Shown: one piece after another, positions 8,609 to 15,715 of the stretch | Layout of the letters: every line of letters begins with the position of its first letter | Position numbering within the stretch: position 1 is the first letter of the stretch | Assembly: GCA_035529695.1 (NCBI GenBank) | Contig: DATKWD010000158.1 | Location: 1-20,815, forward strand | Source of the DNA: DATKWD01 sp035529695 | Lineage (GTDB): Bacteria > Actinomycetota > Acidimicrobiia > Acidimicrobiales > Salinilacustritrichaceae | Reading direction: 5' to 3' | Length of the DNA: 20,815 nt | Notes under the pieces: model-generated | The model's database searches: none | Seen by the model: the letters and a program-made list of their open reading frames with translations, nothing else | What the model was told of the DNA's origin: nothing | Program-made: the position numbers and the translations under genes

Positions 8609-9766
8609 GTGGGTTCCTTCCTGGTGGTGTTCGTCGTCGCCGCCCTCGTCACCTTCGCCACCGGACCACTGGTCAAGCGCCTGGCCGTCCGGGTCGGAGC
8701 CGTCGTGGCCCCCGACGACCTCCGAATCCACGACGAACCGACTCCGACCCTCGGTGGCGCCGCGATGTTGCTGGGCTTCCTCGCCGCCATGGGTGTCGCC
8801 TGGCAGCTCGCCGACTTCGCCCCGGTGTTCTCCGGGAGCACGCTTCCGCTCGGGATCGTGTTGGCTGCGATCGTGATCTACGGCGTCGGCGGCATCGACG
8901 ACATGCGTGAGATGTCGGCGCCGGCCAAGACCGCAGGCATGGTACTCGCCGGATCGATCCTCTCGATCGCCGGCGCGTCGATCATCTTCTTCCGGATCCC
9001 GTTCCTCGGTTTCGTGTCGCTCTCGCCCGACCTCAGTGCGCTCATCACCGTCATCTGGGTCCTGGGGATGTGCAACGCCATCAACTTCATCGACGGGCTC
9101 GACGGGCTCGCGGCGGGCATCGTCGGGATCGCGTCGATCGCGTTCTTCCTGTTCGCCGAGCGACTCGCCGATCCCGAGGTCGCGCTTCTCGCGGTCGACA
9201 ACCCCGGATCGCTCGTCGCAGTTGCGACCGCGGGGATCTGCATCGGATTCCTCCCGCACAACTTCCATCCTGCGTCGATGTTCATGGGTGACGGGGGAGC
9301 ACTGCTGCTCGGCGTGTTGATGGCCGCCGCCACCATCTCCGTCGGCGGCAACTCGTCGGAGGACTTCTCGGGTCAGACCTTCTTCTTCTTCGCACCTCTG
9401 TTCATCCCGCTCGTGGTGCTCGGCGTCCCGATCTTCGACACAGCGTTCGCCATCGTCCGGCGCGCGACCCGTCGCCAGGGACTCGCAACACGCGACATCG
9501 GTCACCTCCACCACCGACTGATGGACCTCGGTCACGGGCAACGCCGGTCGGTGGTGATCCTCTGGTCGTGGACTGCGTTGCTGTCGGCGATGGTCCTCTA
9601 CCCGACCTACACCGGACGTGACGACAGCTTCGTCCCGCTTGCCATCGTCGGCTCGCTGCTGCTGTTGTTCACCTACTTCCTGCCGCGTCGCCGGCAGGCC
9701 CGTGACGCGGTGGTCGCCGAGACCGCCGATGCCCCGGTCGACGGCGGCACCATCGCCCCCAGCTGA
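8609..9766 (+). CDS. wecA: WecA/Rfe-type polyprenyl-phosphate GlcNAc-1-phosphate transferase
   Basis: 385 residues, multi-pass membrane protein of the MraY/WecA (PNPT) superfamily. It transfers GlcNAc-1-phosphate, or a related HexNAc-1-P, from UDP-sugar to a polyprenyl phosphate. Visible signatures: PTPTLGGAAM (45-54), the Mg-binding acidic pair in GGIDDMRE (D97, D98), NFIDGLDGLAAG (159-170), ASMFMGDGGALLLG (222-235) and the cytoplasmic HLHHRL (299-304) that is characteristic of WecA-type enzymes and distinguishes them from MraY. Start: GTG 8609, weak Shine-Dalgarno. Its position just before the ATP synthase genes matches mycobacteria, where rfe precedes the small membrane protein and atpB. 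In actinobacteria such enzymes can start arabinogalactan or exopolysaccharide linkage units. The acceptor glycan here is unknown. Confidence 0.9.
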   Translation: MGSFLVVFVVAALVTFATGPLVKRLAVRVGAVVAPDDLRIHDEPTPTLGGAAMLLGFLAAMGVAWQLADFAPVFSGSTLPLGIVLAAIVIYGVGGIDDMREMSAPAKTAGMVLAGSILSIAGASIIFFRIPFLGFVSLSPDLSALITVIWVLGMCNAINFIDGLDGLAAGIVGIASIAFFLFAERLADPEVALLAVDNPGSLVAVATAGICIGFLPHNFHPASMFMGDGGALLLGVLMAAATISVGGNSSEDFSGQTFFFFAPLFIPLVVLGVPIFDTAFAIVRRATRRQGLATRDIGHLHHRLMDLGHGQRRSVVILWSWTALLSAMVLYPTYTGRDDSFVPLAIVGSLLLLFTYFLPRRRQARDAVVAETADAPVDGGTIAPS

Positions 9767-9792
9767 CCGACCCCGCACGACCGGCTGCGTTT

Positions 9793-9818
9793 GGGAACAG
9801 CCGCCTCTGGCTTGTTAG
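9793..9818 (+). promoter_or_regulatory. Possible ECF-sigma-type promoter for the ATP synthase operon
   Basis: GGGAAC (9793-9798) is separated by 15 bases from GTTAG (9814-9818), resembling the GGGAAC-N15/16-GTT pattern of group 4 sigma factors such as mycobacterial SigE. An overlapping TAGCCT (9816-9821) also fits a TAnnnT -10 for a housekeeping factor. It lies about 90-110 bases before the first gene of the operon. Based only on motif similarity. Confidence 0.3.
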
Positions 9819-9845
9819 CCTCGCCCGGTCTGACCGAGGGGATTT

Positions 9846-9878
9846 GGCCGCTCTCGCGGCCGTTCCCTACATTGGGAA
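9846..9878 (+). promoter_or_regulatory. Two adjacent hairpins in the ATP synthase operon leader
   Basis: A perfect 6-bp stem GGCCGC-TCTC-GCGGCC (9846-9861) is followed immediately by a TTCCC/GGGAA stem with a 6-nt loop (about 9863-9878). No U-run follows, so neither is a convincing intrinsic terminator. They lie between wecA and the first small atp-linked gene, whose Shine-Dalgarno GAGGG is about 9899-9902. Function unknown. Confidence 0.45.
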
Positions 9879-9905
9879 ACAATTCACAAGCTCCGTCGAG
9901 GGACA

Positions 9906-10193
9906 ATGGCGTTCGATCAAGACGATCAACATCGCGACAAGCGAGCATTGAACCGTGGCTACAGCGACGGCATGACGCGTGCCTTCGAGATCGTGCTCAC
10001 GCCGGCCATCTTCGCCGGCTTCGGTTGGCTCCTCGATCGCTGGCTGGGACTGTTCCCGATCCTCACGATCGTCTTCTTGGTGTTCGGTGTCGTCGGCATC
10101 TTCACCAAGCTGTATCTCGGCTACGAGGCCGAGATGCTGGTCCACGAGGACGAGCGTCGTGCACGCTCCGCCCAGCGGAAGGCGGCCGCATGA
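9906..10193 (+). CDS. atpZ: AtpZ/AtpI-family small membrane protein of the ATP synthase operon
   Basis: 95 residues. A charged, Asp/Arg-rich N-terminus precedes two transmembrane segments: EIVLTPAIFAGFGWLLDRWLG, and FPILTIVFLVFGVVGIFTKLYLG. It ends in a highly charged tail. The Gly-rich first helix followed by LDRWLG and a second Gly-containing helix is the AtpZ/AtpI (F0F1-ATPase accessory subunit) pattern. Relatives are linked to c-ring assembly and, in alkaliphilic bacilli, to Mg/Ca uptake next to the ATP synthase. The Shine-Dalgarno GAGGG lies a few bases before ATG 9906. Its stop overlaps the next gene's start as ATGA (10190-10193), so the two are translationally coupled. The family is fairly secure; the exact role here is inferred. 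Confidence 0.75.
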   Translation: MAFDQDDQHRDKRALNRGYSDGMTRAFEIVLTPAIFAGFGWLLDRWLGLFPILTIVFLVFGVVGIFTKLYLGYEAEMLVHEDERRARSAQRKAAA

Positions 10194-10651
10194 GCACTGC
10201 GACTGCCGATGTCTTCACCGGCCGTGATCTCGGCCCGGCGCCCGAACGTGAGGTCGTGGCGGATCTGCTCCGCCGTGCGGTCTACGTCGGTCCGGTCTTC
10301 ATCGCACTCGGCGCCATCGGCTGGGGAACTGCGGGAGCGCTTTCGGCTGCCTTCGCCATCACCCTCGTCGTCGCCAACTTCGCGCTCGCCGCGGCCCTCA
10401 TGGGTTGGGCGGCACGGATCTCGTTCGGCATGCTGGCCGGCGTCGCGCTCTTCGGCTATCTCATCCGCATCGGCCTCGTGTTCGCCGCGGTCTGGCTGGT
10501 CAAGGACGCCAGCTGGGTCGAGCGGGTCCCGCTCGGCCTCACCCTCGTCATCACCCACCTCGGGTTGCTGTTCTGGGAGGTCCGCTACGTGTCCGCGTCG
10601 CTCGCCTTCCCGGGGCTCACCCCTGTCACCAAGGAGTCAACTCGCCGGTGA
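10190..10651 (+). CDS. atpI: ATP synthase protein I-like membrane protein
   Basis: 153 residues with four hydrophobic segments, beginning at RRAVYVGPVFIALGAIGW and including ALSAAFAITLVVANFALAAALMGWA, MLAGVALFGYLIRIGLVFAAVWLV and a last one ending LLFWEVRY. This is the topology of ATP synthase subunit I (UncI), a chaperone-like helper for c-ring assembly. It sits directly before atpB, as does the corresponding small membrane gene in mycobacteria. The start is ATG 10190, overlapping the previous stop (ATGA). The stop TGA at 10649-10651 overlaps the GTG of atpB. Sequence conservation in this family is low, so the call rests mainly on topology and location. Confidence 0.7.
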   Translation: MSTATADVFTGRDLGPAPEREVVADLLRRAVYVGPVFIALGAIGWGTAGALSAAFAITLVVANFALAAALMGWAARISFGMLAGVALFGYLIRIGLVFAAVWLVKDASWVERVPLGLTLVITHLGLLFWEVRYVSASLAFPGLTPVTKESTRR

Positions 10652-11412
10652 TCTTCGGTCTCGAGTTCCCCCCGATCAGCCACATCGTCAGCTGGCCCGA
10701 CTTCCTCTTCGAGGACACCGCGTTCGGGATCAACAAGGTGGTGCTGGTCTACTTCTTCGCCGCGATCCTGACGATCGGCATCTTCGTGCTCGGCAACAAG
10801 AAGCAGGCCGTGCCGACGGGCATGCAGAACCTCGCCGAACAGTCGGTCGAGTTCATCGAAGACGGCATCGTGATGCAGACCATCGGACCCGATGGCCTCA
10901 AGTGGGCTCCCTATCTGACCAGCACGTTCTTCTTCATCCTGTTCTGCAACATCTTCGAGATCGTGCCGGGCATCCAGATGCCGGCCACGGCACGCATCGC
11001 CCTGCCGTTGTTGCTCGCCCTGCTGGCCTACGTGCTCTACCACGGCGCCGGGTTCATCGAGCACGGTCCGTTCGGCTACATCAAGCACGCGTTGATCGTG
11101 CCCGACATCCCGATCGCGATGCACCTGCTCGTCGTGCCGATCGAGTTCGTGTCGAAGTTCCTCGTGCAGCCCTTCAGCCACTCGGTGCGACTGTTCGCGA
11201 ACCTGCTGGCCGGGCACATCCTGCTCGTCACCTTCGCGGTGCTGACGAGTGCGCTGTGGACGGCCAACTGGACTGCGATCTTCCTCCCGCTGCCGTTCCT
11301 CGCGGTCATCTTCTTCACGGCCTTCGAGATCCTGGTCTCGGTTCTGCAGGCCTACGTCTTCACCCTGCTGGCCGGCGTCTACATCGGCGCTGCGGTCAGC
11401 CACGAGCACTGA
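10648..11412 (+). CDS. atpB: ATP synthase Fo subunit a
   Basis: 254 residues, the proton-channel stator subunit in the membrane. The essential Arg is R181 in HSVRLFANLLAGH (178-190), facing the c-ring carboxylate. TSTFFFILFCNIFEIVPG (91-108) and the C-terminal LQAYVFTLLAGVYIGAAV (233-250) are standard subunit a signatures. Start: GTG 10648 forms GTGA with the stop of the upstream gene and has AAGGAG (10631-10636) 11 nt before it. An in-frame ATG far upstream at 10405 lies inside atpI and is not credible. A 57-base gap then leads to atpE. The length is normal for the family. Confidence 0.95.
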   Translation: MIFGLEFPPISHIVSWPDFLFEDTAFGINKVVLVYFFAAILTIGIFVLGNKKQAVPTGMQNLAEQSVEFIEDGIVMQTIGPDGLKWAPYLTSTFFFILFCNIFEIVPGIQMPATARIALPLLLALLAYVLYHGAGFIEHGPFGYIKHALIVPDIPIAMHLLVVPIEFVSKFLVQPFSHSVRLFANLLAGHILLVTFAVLTSALWTANWTAIFLPLPFLAVIFFTAFEILVSVLQAYVFTLLAGVYIGAAVSHEH

Positions 11413-11469
11413 TTTCTTCCCGTCCCCGAAACCAATCCCTTCACCTGGGAAACAAGAAAGGCACCACCC

Positions 11470-11697
11470 ATGCTCCTCGCGGAGATCACTGACACCGGGC
11501 TCGCCGCCCTGACCTACGGTCTCGGAGCCATCGGCCCGGGCATCGGCATCGGCTACCTGGTCGGCCAGTCCGTCCAGGCAATGGCCCGCCAGCCCGAAGC
11601 GGCCGGCATGGTCCGAACCACCATGTTCCTCGGCATCGCGTTCGTCGAGGCGCTGGCTCTCATCGGCTTCGTCGTCTTCTTCCTCGCCCAGGGCTGA
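11470..11697 (+). CDS. atpE: ATP synthase Fo subunit c
   Basis: 75 residues, a two-helix hairpin that forms the rotor ring. Helix 1 contains GLGAIGPGIGIGYLVGQS. The polar loop is ARQPE (39-43), and helix 2 carries the ion-binding carboxylate E60 in FVEALALIGFVVFFL. The residue after E60 is Ala rather than the Ser used as a Na+ ligand, so proton coupling is likely (inference from known Na+-type c subunits). The Shine-Dalgarno AGAAAGG lies 8 nt before ATG 11470. The gene is followed by atpF after 6 bases. Confidence 0.96.
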   Translation: MLLAEITDTGLAALTYGLGAIGPGIGIGYLVGQSVQAMARQPEAAGMVRTTMFLGIAFVEALALIGFVVFFLAQG

Positions 11698-11703
11698 TCG
11701 CAC

Positions 11704-12444
11704 ATGACCCGACGTAGCAGGAAGGCGTTGGCGGCAGCCAGCATCATCGTCGCGGTCACCGTCGGCTTCTCCGGAACGGCTCATGCCTCCGGTGAGTCCA
11801 TCGGTGGGTGCCTCGAAGAGAAGTTCGAGGAGTTCGAGGCCGAGAAGGCCGAGCTCGAGGAGTCCGGCCTCGCCGAGGCCGATCTCGCGACCGCCGAGAA
11901 GGAACTGACCGAGGAGTACGAGGGCCTCTACGAGGACTGTGTCGACGCTCCGAACCAGCTCCTTCCGGAGGTCAACGAGATCATCTGGGGCGGCATCGGC
12001 TTCCTCATCGTGTTCTTGTTCATCTCCAAGTTCGGCTTCCCCGCCATCAAGCAGGGCATGAACGACCGGACCGAGAGCATCCGAGCCGACCTCGAAGAGG
12101 CCGAGAAGGCCAAGGTCGACGCACAGGCGGTGCTCGCCGACTACCAGGCCCAGCTCGCGGGCGCGAAGTCCGAATCGGGTCGCATCATCGAGGAGGCCCG
12201 TCAACAGGCCGACGAGATGCGACGCGACCAGGAAACCAGGCTCCAGACCGAGTTGGGTGACCTGCGAGCCAAGGCCGCGGCCGACATCGAGGCCTCGAAG
12301 GCCCAGGTGATGGGCGACCTCCAGAGCGACGTGGCCGCATTGGCCATCGGCGCTGCCGAAGTCGTGGTCGAGAAGAGCCTCGACCAGGCCACGCAGGTCC
12401 AGCTCATCGAGAACTACATCAACCAGGTGAACCAGCGCTCCTAG
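11704..12444 (+). CDS. atpF: ATP synthase Fo subunit b with signal peptide and extracytoplasmic extension
   Basis: 246 residues, against about 156-180 for typical b subunits. The peripheral-stalk part is standard: one membrane helix (about 92-110, IIWGGIGFLIVFLFISKFG), then a long charged coiled coil ending in AALAIGAAEVVVEKSLD and a C-terminal delta-binding region. In front of it are about 90 extra residues: a signal-peptide-like start (MTRRSRKALAAASIIVAVTV, cleavage plausible after THAHA-like AHA at 26-28), then an acidic helical stretch (37-78) bounded by C36 and C79. By topology this would face outside and could form a disulfide-closed helical hairpin. ATG 11704 is 6 bases after atpE, so the long start looks real. 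A perfect hairpin overlaps the stop codon. Confidence 0.93.
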   Translation: MTRRSRKALAAASIIVAVTVGFSGTAHASGESIGGCLEEKFEEFEAEKAELEESGLAEADLATAEKELTEEYEGLYEDCVDAPNQLLPEVNEIIWGGIGFLIVFLFISKFGFPAIKQGMNDRTESIRADLEEAEKAKVDAQAVLADYQAQLAGAKSESGRIIEEARQQADEMRRDQETRLQTELGDLRAKAAADIEASKAQVMGDLQSDVAALAIGAAEVVVEKSLDQATQVQLIENYINQVNQRS

Positions 12445-12450
12445 CGCTGG
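12432..12450 (+). repeat. Perfect 8-bp hairpin over the atpF stop codon
   Basis: CCAGCGCT, a 3-nt loop, then AGCGCTGG. The stop TAG (12442-12444) spans the end of the loop and the start of the 3' arm. There is no following U-run, so it is more likely an mRNA stability, processing or translation element than a terminator. The Shine-Dalgarno GAGAGG of atpH lies about 14 bases downstream of it. Confidence 0.6.
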
Positions 12451-12480
12451 ACGACCCCGCACCGAGAGGTACTGCTGACC

Positions 12481-13008
12481 ATGGCCGACGATCGCCACAC
12501 CGCCTACGCCACCGCACTGTTCGCGGTGGCGAAGGCCGAAGGCACGCTCGACAGCGTCGAGGACGAGCTGTTCCGGTTCGCCCGCACGCTGCAGGGCAAC
12601 GACGGGCTGCGTGCTGCCCTGACCGATGCGGCCGTCCCGGCGGCGCGACGTCAGCAGATCATCGAGGATCTCCTCGACGGCAAGGCCACCCCGACCACGA
12701 CATCGCTCGTCTCGATGATCGTCGGGACCGGCCGAGCCGAGGAGCTCCCGGCCATCATCGACGAGATGGTCCGCCTCTCCGCAAACGAGGTCAACAAGGA
12801 AGTCGCCGAGATCCGCTCGGCGATCGAGCTGACCGACGACCAGAAGCAGCGTCTCGCTGCGGCTCTCGAGAAGGCGACCGGCAAGTCGGTCGAGGTCAAG
12901 GTCTACGTCGATCCTTCCGTACTCGGCGGTGTCGTCGCCCAGGTGGGCGACACCGTCATCGACGGCTCGGTCCGTCACCGTCTCGACCAGCTCAAGAACC
13001 AGTTCTGA
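12481..13008 (+). CDS. atpH: ATP synthase F1 subunit delta
   Basis: 175 residues, linking the peripheral stalk (b) to the top of the alpha/beta head. The opening ADDRHTAYATALFAVAKAEG matches the delta/OSCP start (YA.ALFA.A...G). The C-terminal region has VEVKVYVDPSVLGGVVAQVGDTV-like signature strands (read at about residues 136-158), including the conserved DPS.LGG. It ends GSVRHRLDQLKNQF, the usual GS...RL..L tail. The length is typical. It is a separate gene, unlike the b-delta fusion of mycobacteria. GAGAGG precedes the ATG by about 12 bases, and 14 bases separate its stop from atpA. Confidence 0.95.
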   Translation: MADDRHTAYATALFAVAKAEGTLDSVEDELFRFARTLQGNDGLRAALTDAAVPAARRQQIIEDLLDGKATPTTTSLVSMIVGTGRAEELPAIIDEMVRLSANEVNKEVAEIRSAIELTDDQKQRLAAALEKATGKSVEVKVYVDPSVLGGVVAQVGDTVIDGSVRHRLDQLKNQF

Positions 13009-13022
13009 GGAAACGAATCCAC

Positions 13023-14630
13023 ATGGCAGAGCTCACGATCAATCCCAGCGACATCACCGCCGCACTCAAGAAGAATCTCGACGGGTTCGCCCCCGATCTC
13101 GACGTGGCCCAGGTGGGTCGCATCGTCGAGGTCGGTGACGGCATCGCCCGCGTCAGCGGGTTGCCCGAAGCGGCGGTGAACGAGCTCCTCGAGTTCGCCG
13201 ACGGTACCCTCGGTCTCGCACTCAACCTCGACGAGGAGTCGATCGGTTGTGTGGTCCTCGGTGAGGTCGACAAGCTCGAGGAGGGCCAGACCGTCAAGGC
13301 GACCGGCCGCATCCTCGAGGTACCGGTCGGCGACGGCCTGCTCGGTCGGGTCGTGGACCCCCTCGGTGCGCCCGTCGACGGCAAGGGTCCGCTCACCGGC
13401 GACGTGATCAGCCGGCGGATGGAGATCCAGGCGCCTGGCATCATGGGCCGCCAGCCCGTGCACGAGGCGCTGCAGACCGGGATCAAGGCCATCGACTCGA
13501 TGACTGCCATCGGCCGCGGCCAGCGCATGCTGATCATCGGCGACCGCAAGACCGGCAAGACCACCGTCGCCATCGACACGATCCTGAACCAGAAGGGCCT
13601 CGGCGTGAAGTGCGTCTATGTGGCCATCGGGCTCAAGGAGTCGACCGTCGCCCAGACCGTCGCCACCCTCGAAGAGCACGGCGCGATGGAGTACACGGTC
13701 GTGGTCGTCGCCGGCGGCTCGGACCCCGCCCCGTTCAAGTACCTCGCCCCCTATGCCGGCTGCGCGATGGGCCAGCACTGGATGGAGAACGCCGGGCACG
13801 CACTGGCCGTCTACGACGACCTGTCGAAGCAGGCCGAGGCCTATCGCCAGATCTCGCTGTTGCTGCGGCGGCCACCGGGGCGCGAGGCCTACCCCGGTGA
13901 CGTCTTCTATCTGCACAGCCGCCTGCTCGAGCGGGCCGCCAAGCTGTCCGACGAGAAGGGCGCCGGAAGCCTCACCGCGCTGCCGATCATCGAGACCAAG
14001 GCCGGCGACATCTCGGCCTACATCCCGACGAACGTGATCTCGATCACCGACGGGCAGGTCTTCCTCCAGGACGACCTGTTCAAGTCGGGTGTGCGTCCCG
14101 CCTTCGACACCGGCCAGTCGGTGTCGCGAGTCGGTGGTGCCGCCCAGATCAAGGCCATGAAGACCGCGGTCGGAACGCTCAAGGGCGACCTGTCGCAGTT
14201 CCGTGAACTCGAGAGCTTCGCTGCATTCGGTTCGGAGCTCGACAAGGTCTCGCAGGCAACCCTCGACCGCGGATACCGCCTGGTCGAGTTGCTCAAGCAG
14301 AACCTCAACAGCCCGATGCCCGTCGAGGAGCAGGTCGTGTCGCTCTACGCCGGGACCCAGGGCTACCTCGACCCGATTCCGGTCGAGGACGTGCCTCGGT
14401 TCGAGGTCGGGCTGCTCGAGTGGTTCCGCACCCGTCACGGCGACGTGCTCGATGCCATCAAGACCGACGGCAAGATCCCCGACGAGGACGCCTTCGGGGC
14501 GATGATCCAGGCCTACGGCGAGCAGTTCGAGGCCAGCGAGGACTCCGAGGACGCCGCGGCGATCGCCGGGGTCATGGCCGAAGTCGAGCTCGAAGTTGCC
14601 GAAGATGCCGAAGAGGTAGAAGAGGCGTGA
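13023..14630 (+). CDS. atpA: ATP synthase F1 subunit alpha
   Basis: 535 residues. It forms the alpha3beta3 head and binds non-catalytic nucleotide. The Walker A loop is GDRKTGKT (173-180); Lys replaces the usual Gln of GDRQTGKT, as also seen in mycobacteria. The N-terminal beta-barrel (VGRIVEVGDGIARVSGL) and the C-terminal helical domain are complete. It ends in an acidic Glu/Ala tail of about 30 residues. Shine-Dalgarno GAGGAAA overlaps the atpH stop. The stop TGA (14628-14630) overlaps the ATG of a small ORF (14630) that fills the gap to atpG. Confidence 0.97.
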   Translation: MAELTINPSDITAALKKNLDGFAPDLDVAQVGRIVEVGDGIARVSGLPEAAVNELLEFADGTLGLALNLDEESIGCVVLGEVDKLEEGQTVKATGRILEVPVGDGLLGRVVDPLGAPVDGKGPLTGDVISRRMEIQAPGIMGRQPVHEALQTGIKAIDSMTAIGRGQRMLIIGDRKTGKTTVAIDTILNQKGLGVKCVYVAIGLKESTVAQTVATLEEHGAMEYTVVVVAGGSDPAPFKYLAPYAGCAMGQHWMENAGHALAVYDDLSKQAEAYRQISLLLRRPPGREAYPGDVFYLHSRLLERAAKLSDEKGAGSLTALPIIETKAGDISAYIPTNVISITDGQVFLQDDLFKSGVRPAFDTGQSVSRVGGAAQIKAMKTAVGTLKGDLSQFRELESFAAFGSELDKVSQATLDRGYRLVELLKQNLNSPMPVEEQVVSLYAGTQGYLDPIPVEDVPRFEVGLLEWFRTRHGDVLDAIKTDGKIPDEDAFGAMIQAYGEQFEASEDSEDAAAIAGVMAEVELEVAEDAEEVEEA

Positions 14631-14746
14631 TGAAGCGGCCCGTCCGAGCGCGAGTGACGCTGCGAAGCAGCAAGCTGCGTGCGAGCGCCGGAGCGCCAGC
14701 GGAGGCGCGTCCCGTTGCGGCCTGCGTGGCCGGGGAACGCGTGTAA
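14630..14746 (+). CDS. Small ORF bridging atpA and atpG, repeat-bearing (candidate coupling peptide)
   Basis: A 38-codon frame that fits its gap exactly. Its ATG overlaps the atpA stop (TGATG) and its TAA overlaps the atpG start (TAATG). AGAGG lies 4 nt before its ATG. The predicted peptide is short and Arg/Ala-rich, and its end reads GAPAEARPVAACVAGERV. The same pattern occurs at the end of the small ORF between atpG and atpD (GAPASEQPVAARAAGERTE). About 13 of 21 C-terminal positions match, and the codons differ at several synonymous third positions (CCC/CCA, GAA/GAG, CGC/CGT). I recognise no family. It could be a genuine translated coupling peptide, or simply an open frame across a palindromic repeat. 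Confidence 0.4.
   Translation: MKRPVRARVTLRSSKLRASAGAPAEARPVAACVAGERV
14690..14740 (+). repeat. Intergenic hairpin repeat, copy 1 (alpha/gamma junction)
   Basis: The stem CGTT-g-CGGCC (14713-14722), loop TGCGT (14723-14727) and GGCCG-ggg-AACG (14728-14739) form a hairpin with a small internal loop. The preceding GGAGCGCCAGCG (14690-14701) is also shared with copy 2. GGGGA (14732-14736) in the 3' arm lies 9 nt before the atpG ATG and is the only visible Shine-Dalgarno for it. Confidence 0.8.
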
Positions 14747-15705
14747 TGGCCGGCGGCAAGGAGCGCGCGCTCAAGCGGCGGATCAAGTCGATCCAGTCGA
14801 CCAAGAAGATCACCAAGGCGATGGAACTGATCGCCGCGAGTCGGATCGTCAAGGCCCAGAACCGGGTCAAGGCGGCACGTCCGTACGCCGAGCAGATCAC
14901 CAACGTGATCAGCAACCTGGCTGCCGCCGGGGCAGGGCAGGATTCGGCGTTGCTCAGCACGCCCGAAGAGGTCAGGACCGTGGCCTACGTCGTCATCAGT
15001 GGCGACCGAGGGCTGTGCGGCGGCTACAACACGAACGTCATTCGTCCGACCGAGCGGGCCATGATGGCCACGCGCGCCGAGGGCAAGCAGGCGAAGCTGG
15101 TCACCGTCGGCAAGAAGGCCCAGGGGTACTTCCGGTTCCGGGGCTACGAGATCGAGGAGTCCTTCCTCGGCTTCGTCGACGAACCCTCCTACGAAGATGC
15201 TCGCCGCGTCGGCAAGTTCGTCACCGAACGATTCGAGGACGGCACCTACGACCAGGTGCAGCTCGTCTACACCCAGTTCCTGTCGGCAGGTTCGCAGAAG
15301 GTGGTCGAGCGTCAGTTCCTGCCGCTCGAGACCTCGATGCTCGATGACGCCGAGGGTGGTGTCGCTTCGGCCGACTACGAGTTCGAGCCCTCACCAGACC
15401 TCATTCTGGAACGACTGCTCCCTCGCTATGCCGAGGCACGGCTGTTCGCTGCGCTGCTCGATGGGTCGGCTTCGTTCTTCGCCGCCCAGCAACGAGCCAT
15501 GAAGTCGGCCACCGACAACGCCGAAGAGCTCATCACCAAGTACAGCCGTGCCATGAACCGGGCCCGCCAGGACGCCATCACCACCGAGATCATGGAGATC
15601 GTCAGCGGTGCCGAGGCCCTGCGCGCAGGCAAGGGGAGTCCCGAAGACCTGCTTCCCGACTTCCTCGTCAACCAAGACTTCCTTCCCGATCAGATCGCCA
15701 AGTAA
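14746..15705 (+). CDS. atpG: ATP synthase F1 subunit gamma
   Basis: 319 residues, the rotating central shaft. The N-terminal helix AGGKERALKRRIKSIQSTKK and ITKAMELIAASRIVKAQ match the family start. The GDRGLCGGYNTN motif (about 86-97) and the C-terminal signature ITTEIMEIVSGAEAL are present and intact. The start ATG overlaps the TAA of the small ORF before it. Its only visible Shine-Dalgarno, GGGGA, lies in the 3' arm of a hairpin repeat, so translation may depend on ribosomes arriving from upstream (inference). The length is slightly above the common 285-305. Confidence 0.96.
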   Translation: MAGGKERALKRRIKSIQSTKKITKAMELIAASRIVKAQNRVKAARPYAEQITNVISNLAAAGAGQDSALLSTPEEVRTVAYVVISGDRGLCGGYNTNVIRPTERAMMATRAEGKQAKLVTVGKKAQGYFRFRGYEIEESFLGFVDEPSYEDARRVGKFVTERFEDGTYDQVQLVYTQFLSAGSQKVVERQFLPLETSMLDDAEGGVASADYEFEPSPDLILERLLPRYAEARLFAALLDGSASFFAAQQRAMKSATDNAEELITKYSRAMNRARQDAITTEIMEIVSGAEALRAGKGSPEDLLPDFLVNQDFLPDQIAK

Positions 15706-15715
15706 CGGAGTTCCG

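Noticed and set aside
7125..9778. Long minus-strand open frames opposite the two sugar-phosphate transferase genes
   Set aside because: Charged, His/Asp/Glu-rich translations with no motifs; the plus-strand genes have intact catalytic motifs.
9846..9861. The leader hairpin of the ATP synthase operon as a fourth copy of the intergenic repeat
   Set aside because: It shares GGCC arms, but the loop, flanks and internal loop differ and it lacks the GTTGCGGCC/GGCCGGGGA pattern; the likeness is explained by GC-rich palindromes.
9874..11455. GGGAAACAA found before both the first atp-linked gene (9874-9882) and atpE (11447-11455) as a regulatory motif
   Set aside because: Two 9-mers in A-rich leader stretches are weak evidence; no further copies or symmetry were seen.
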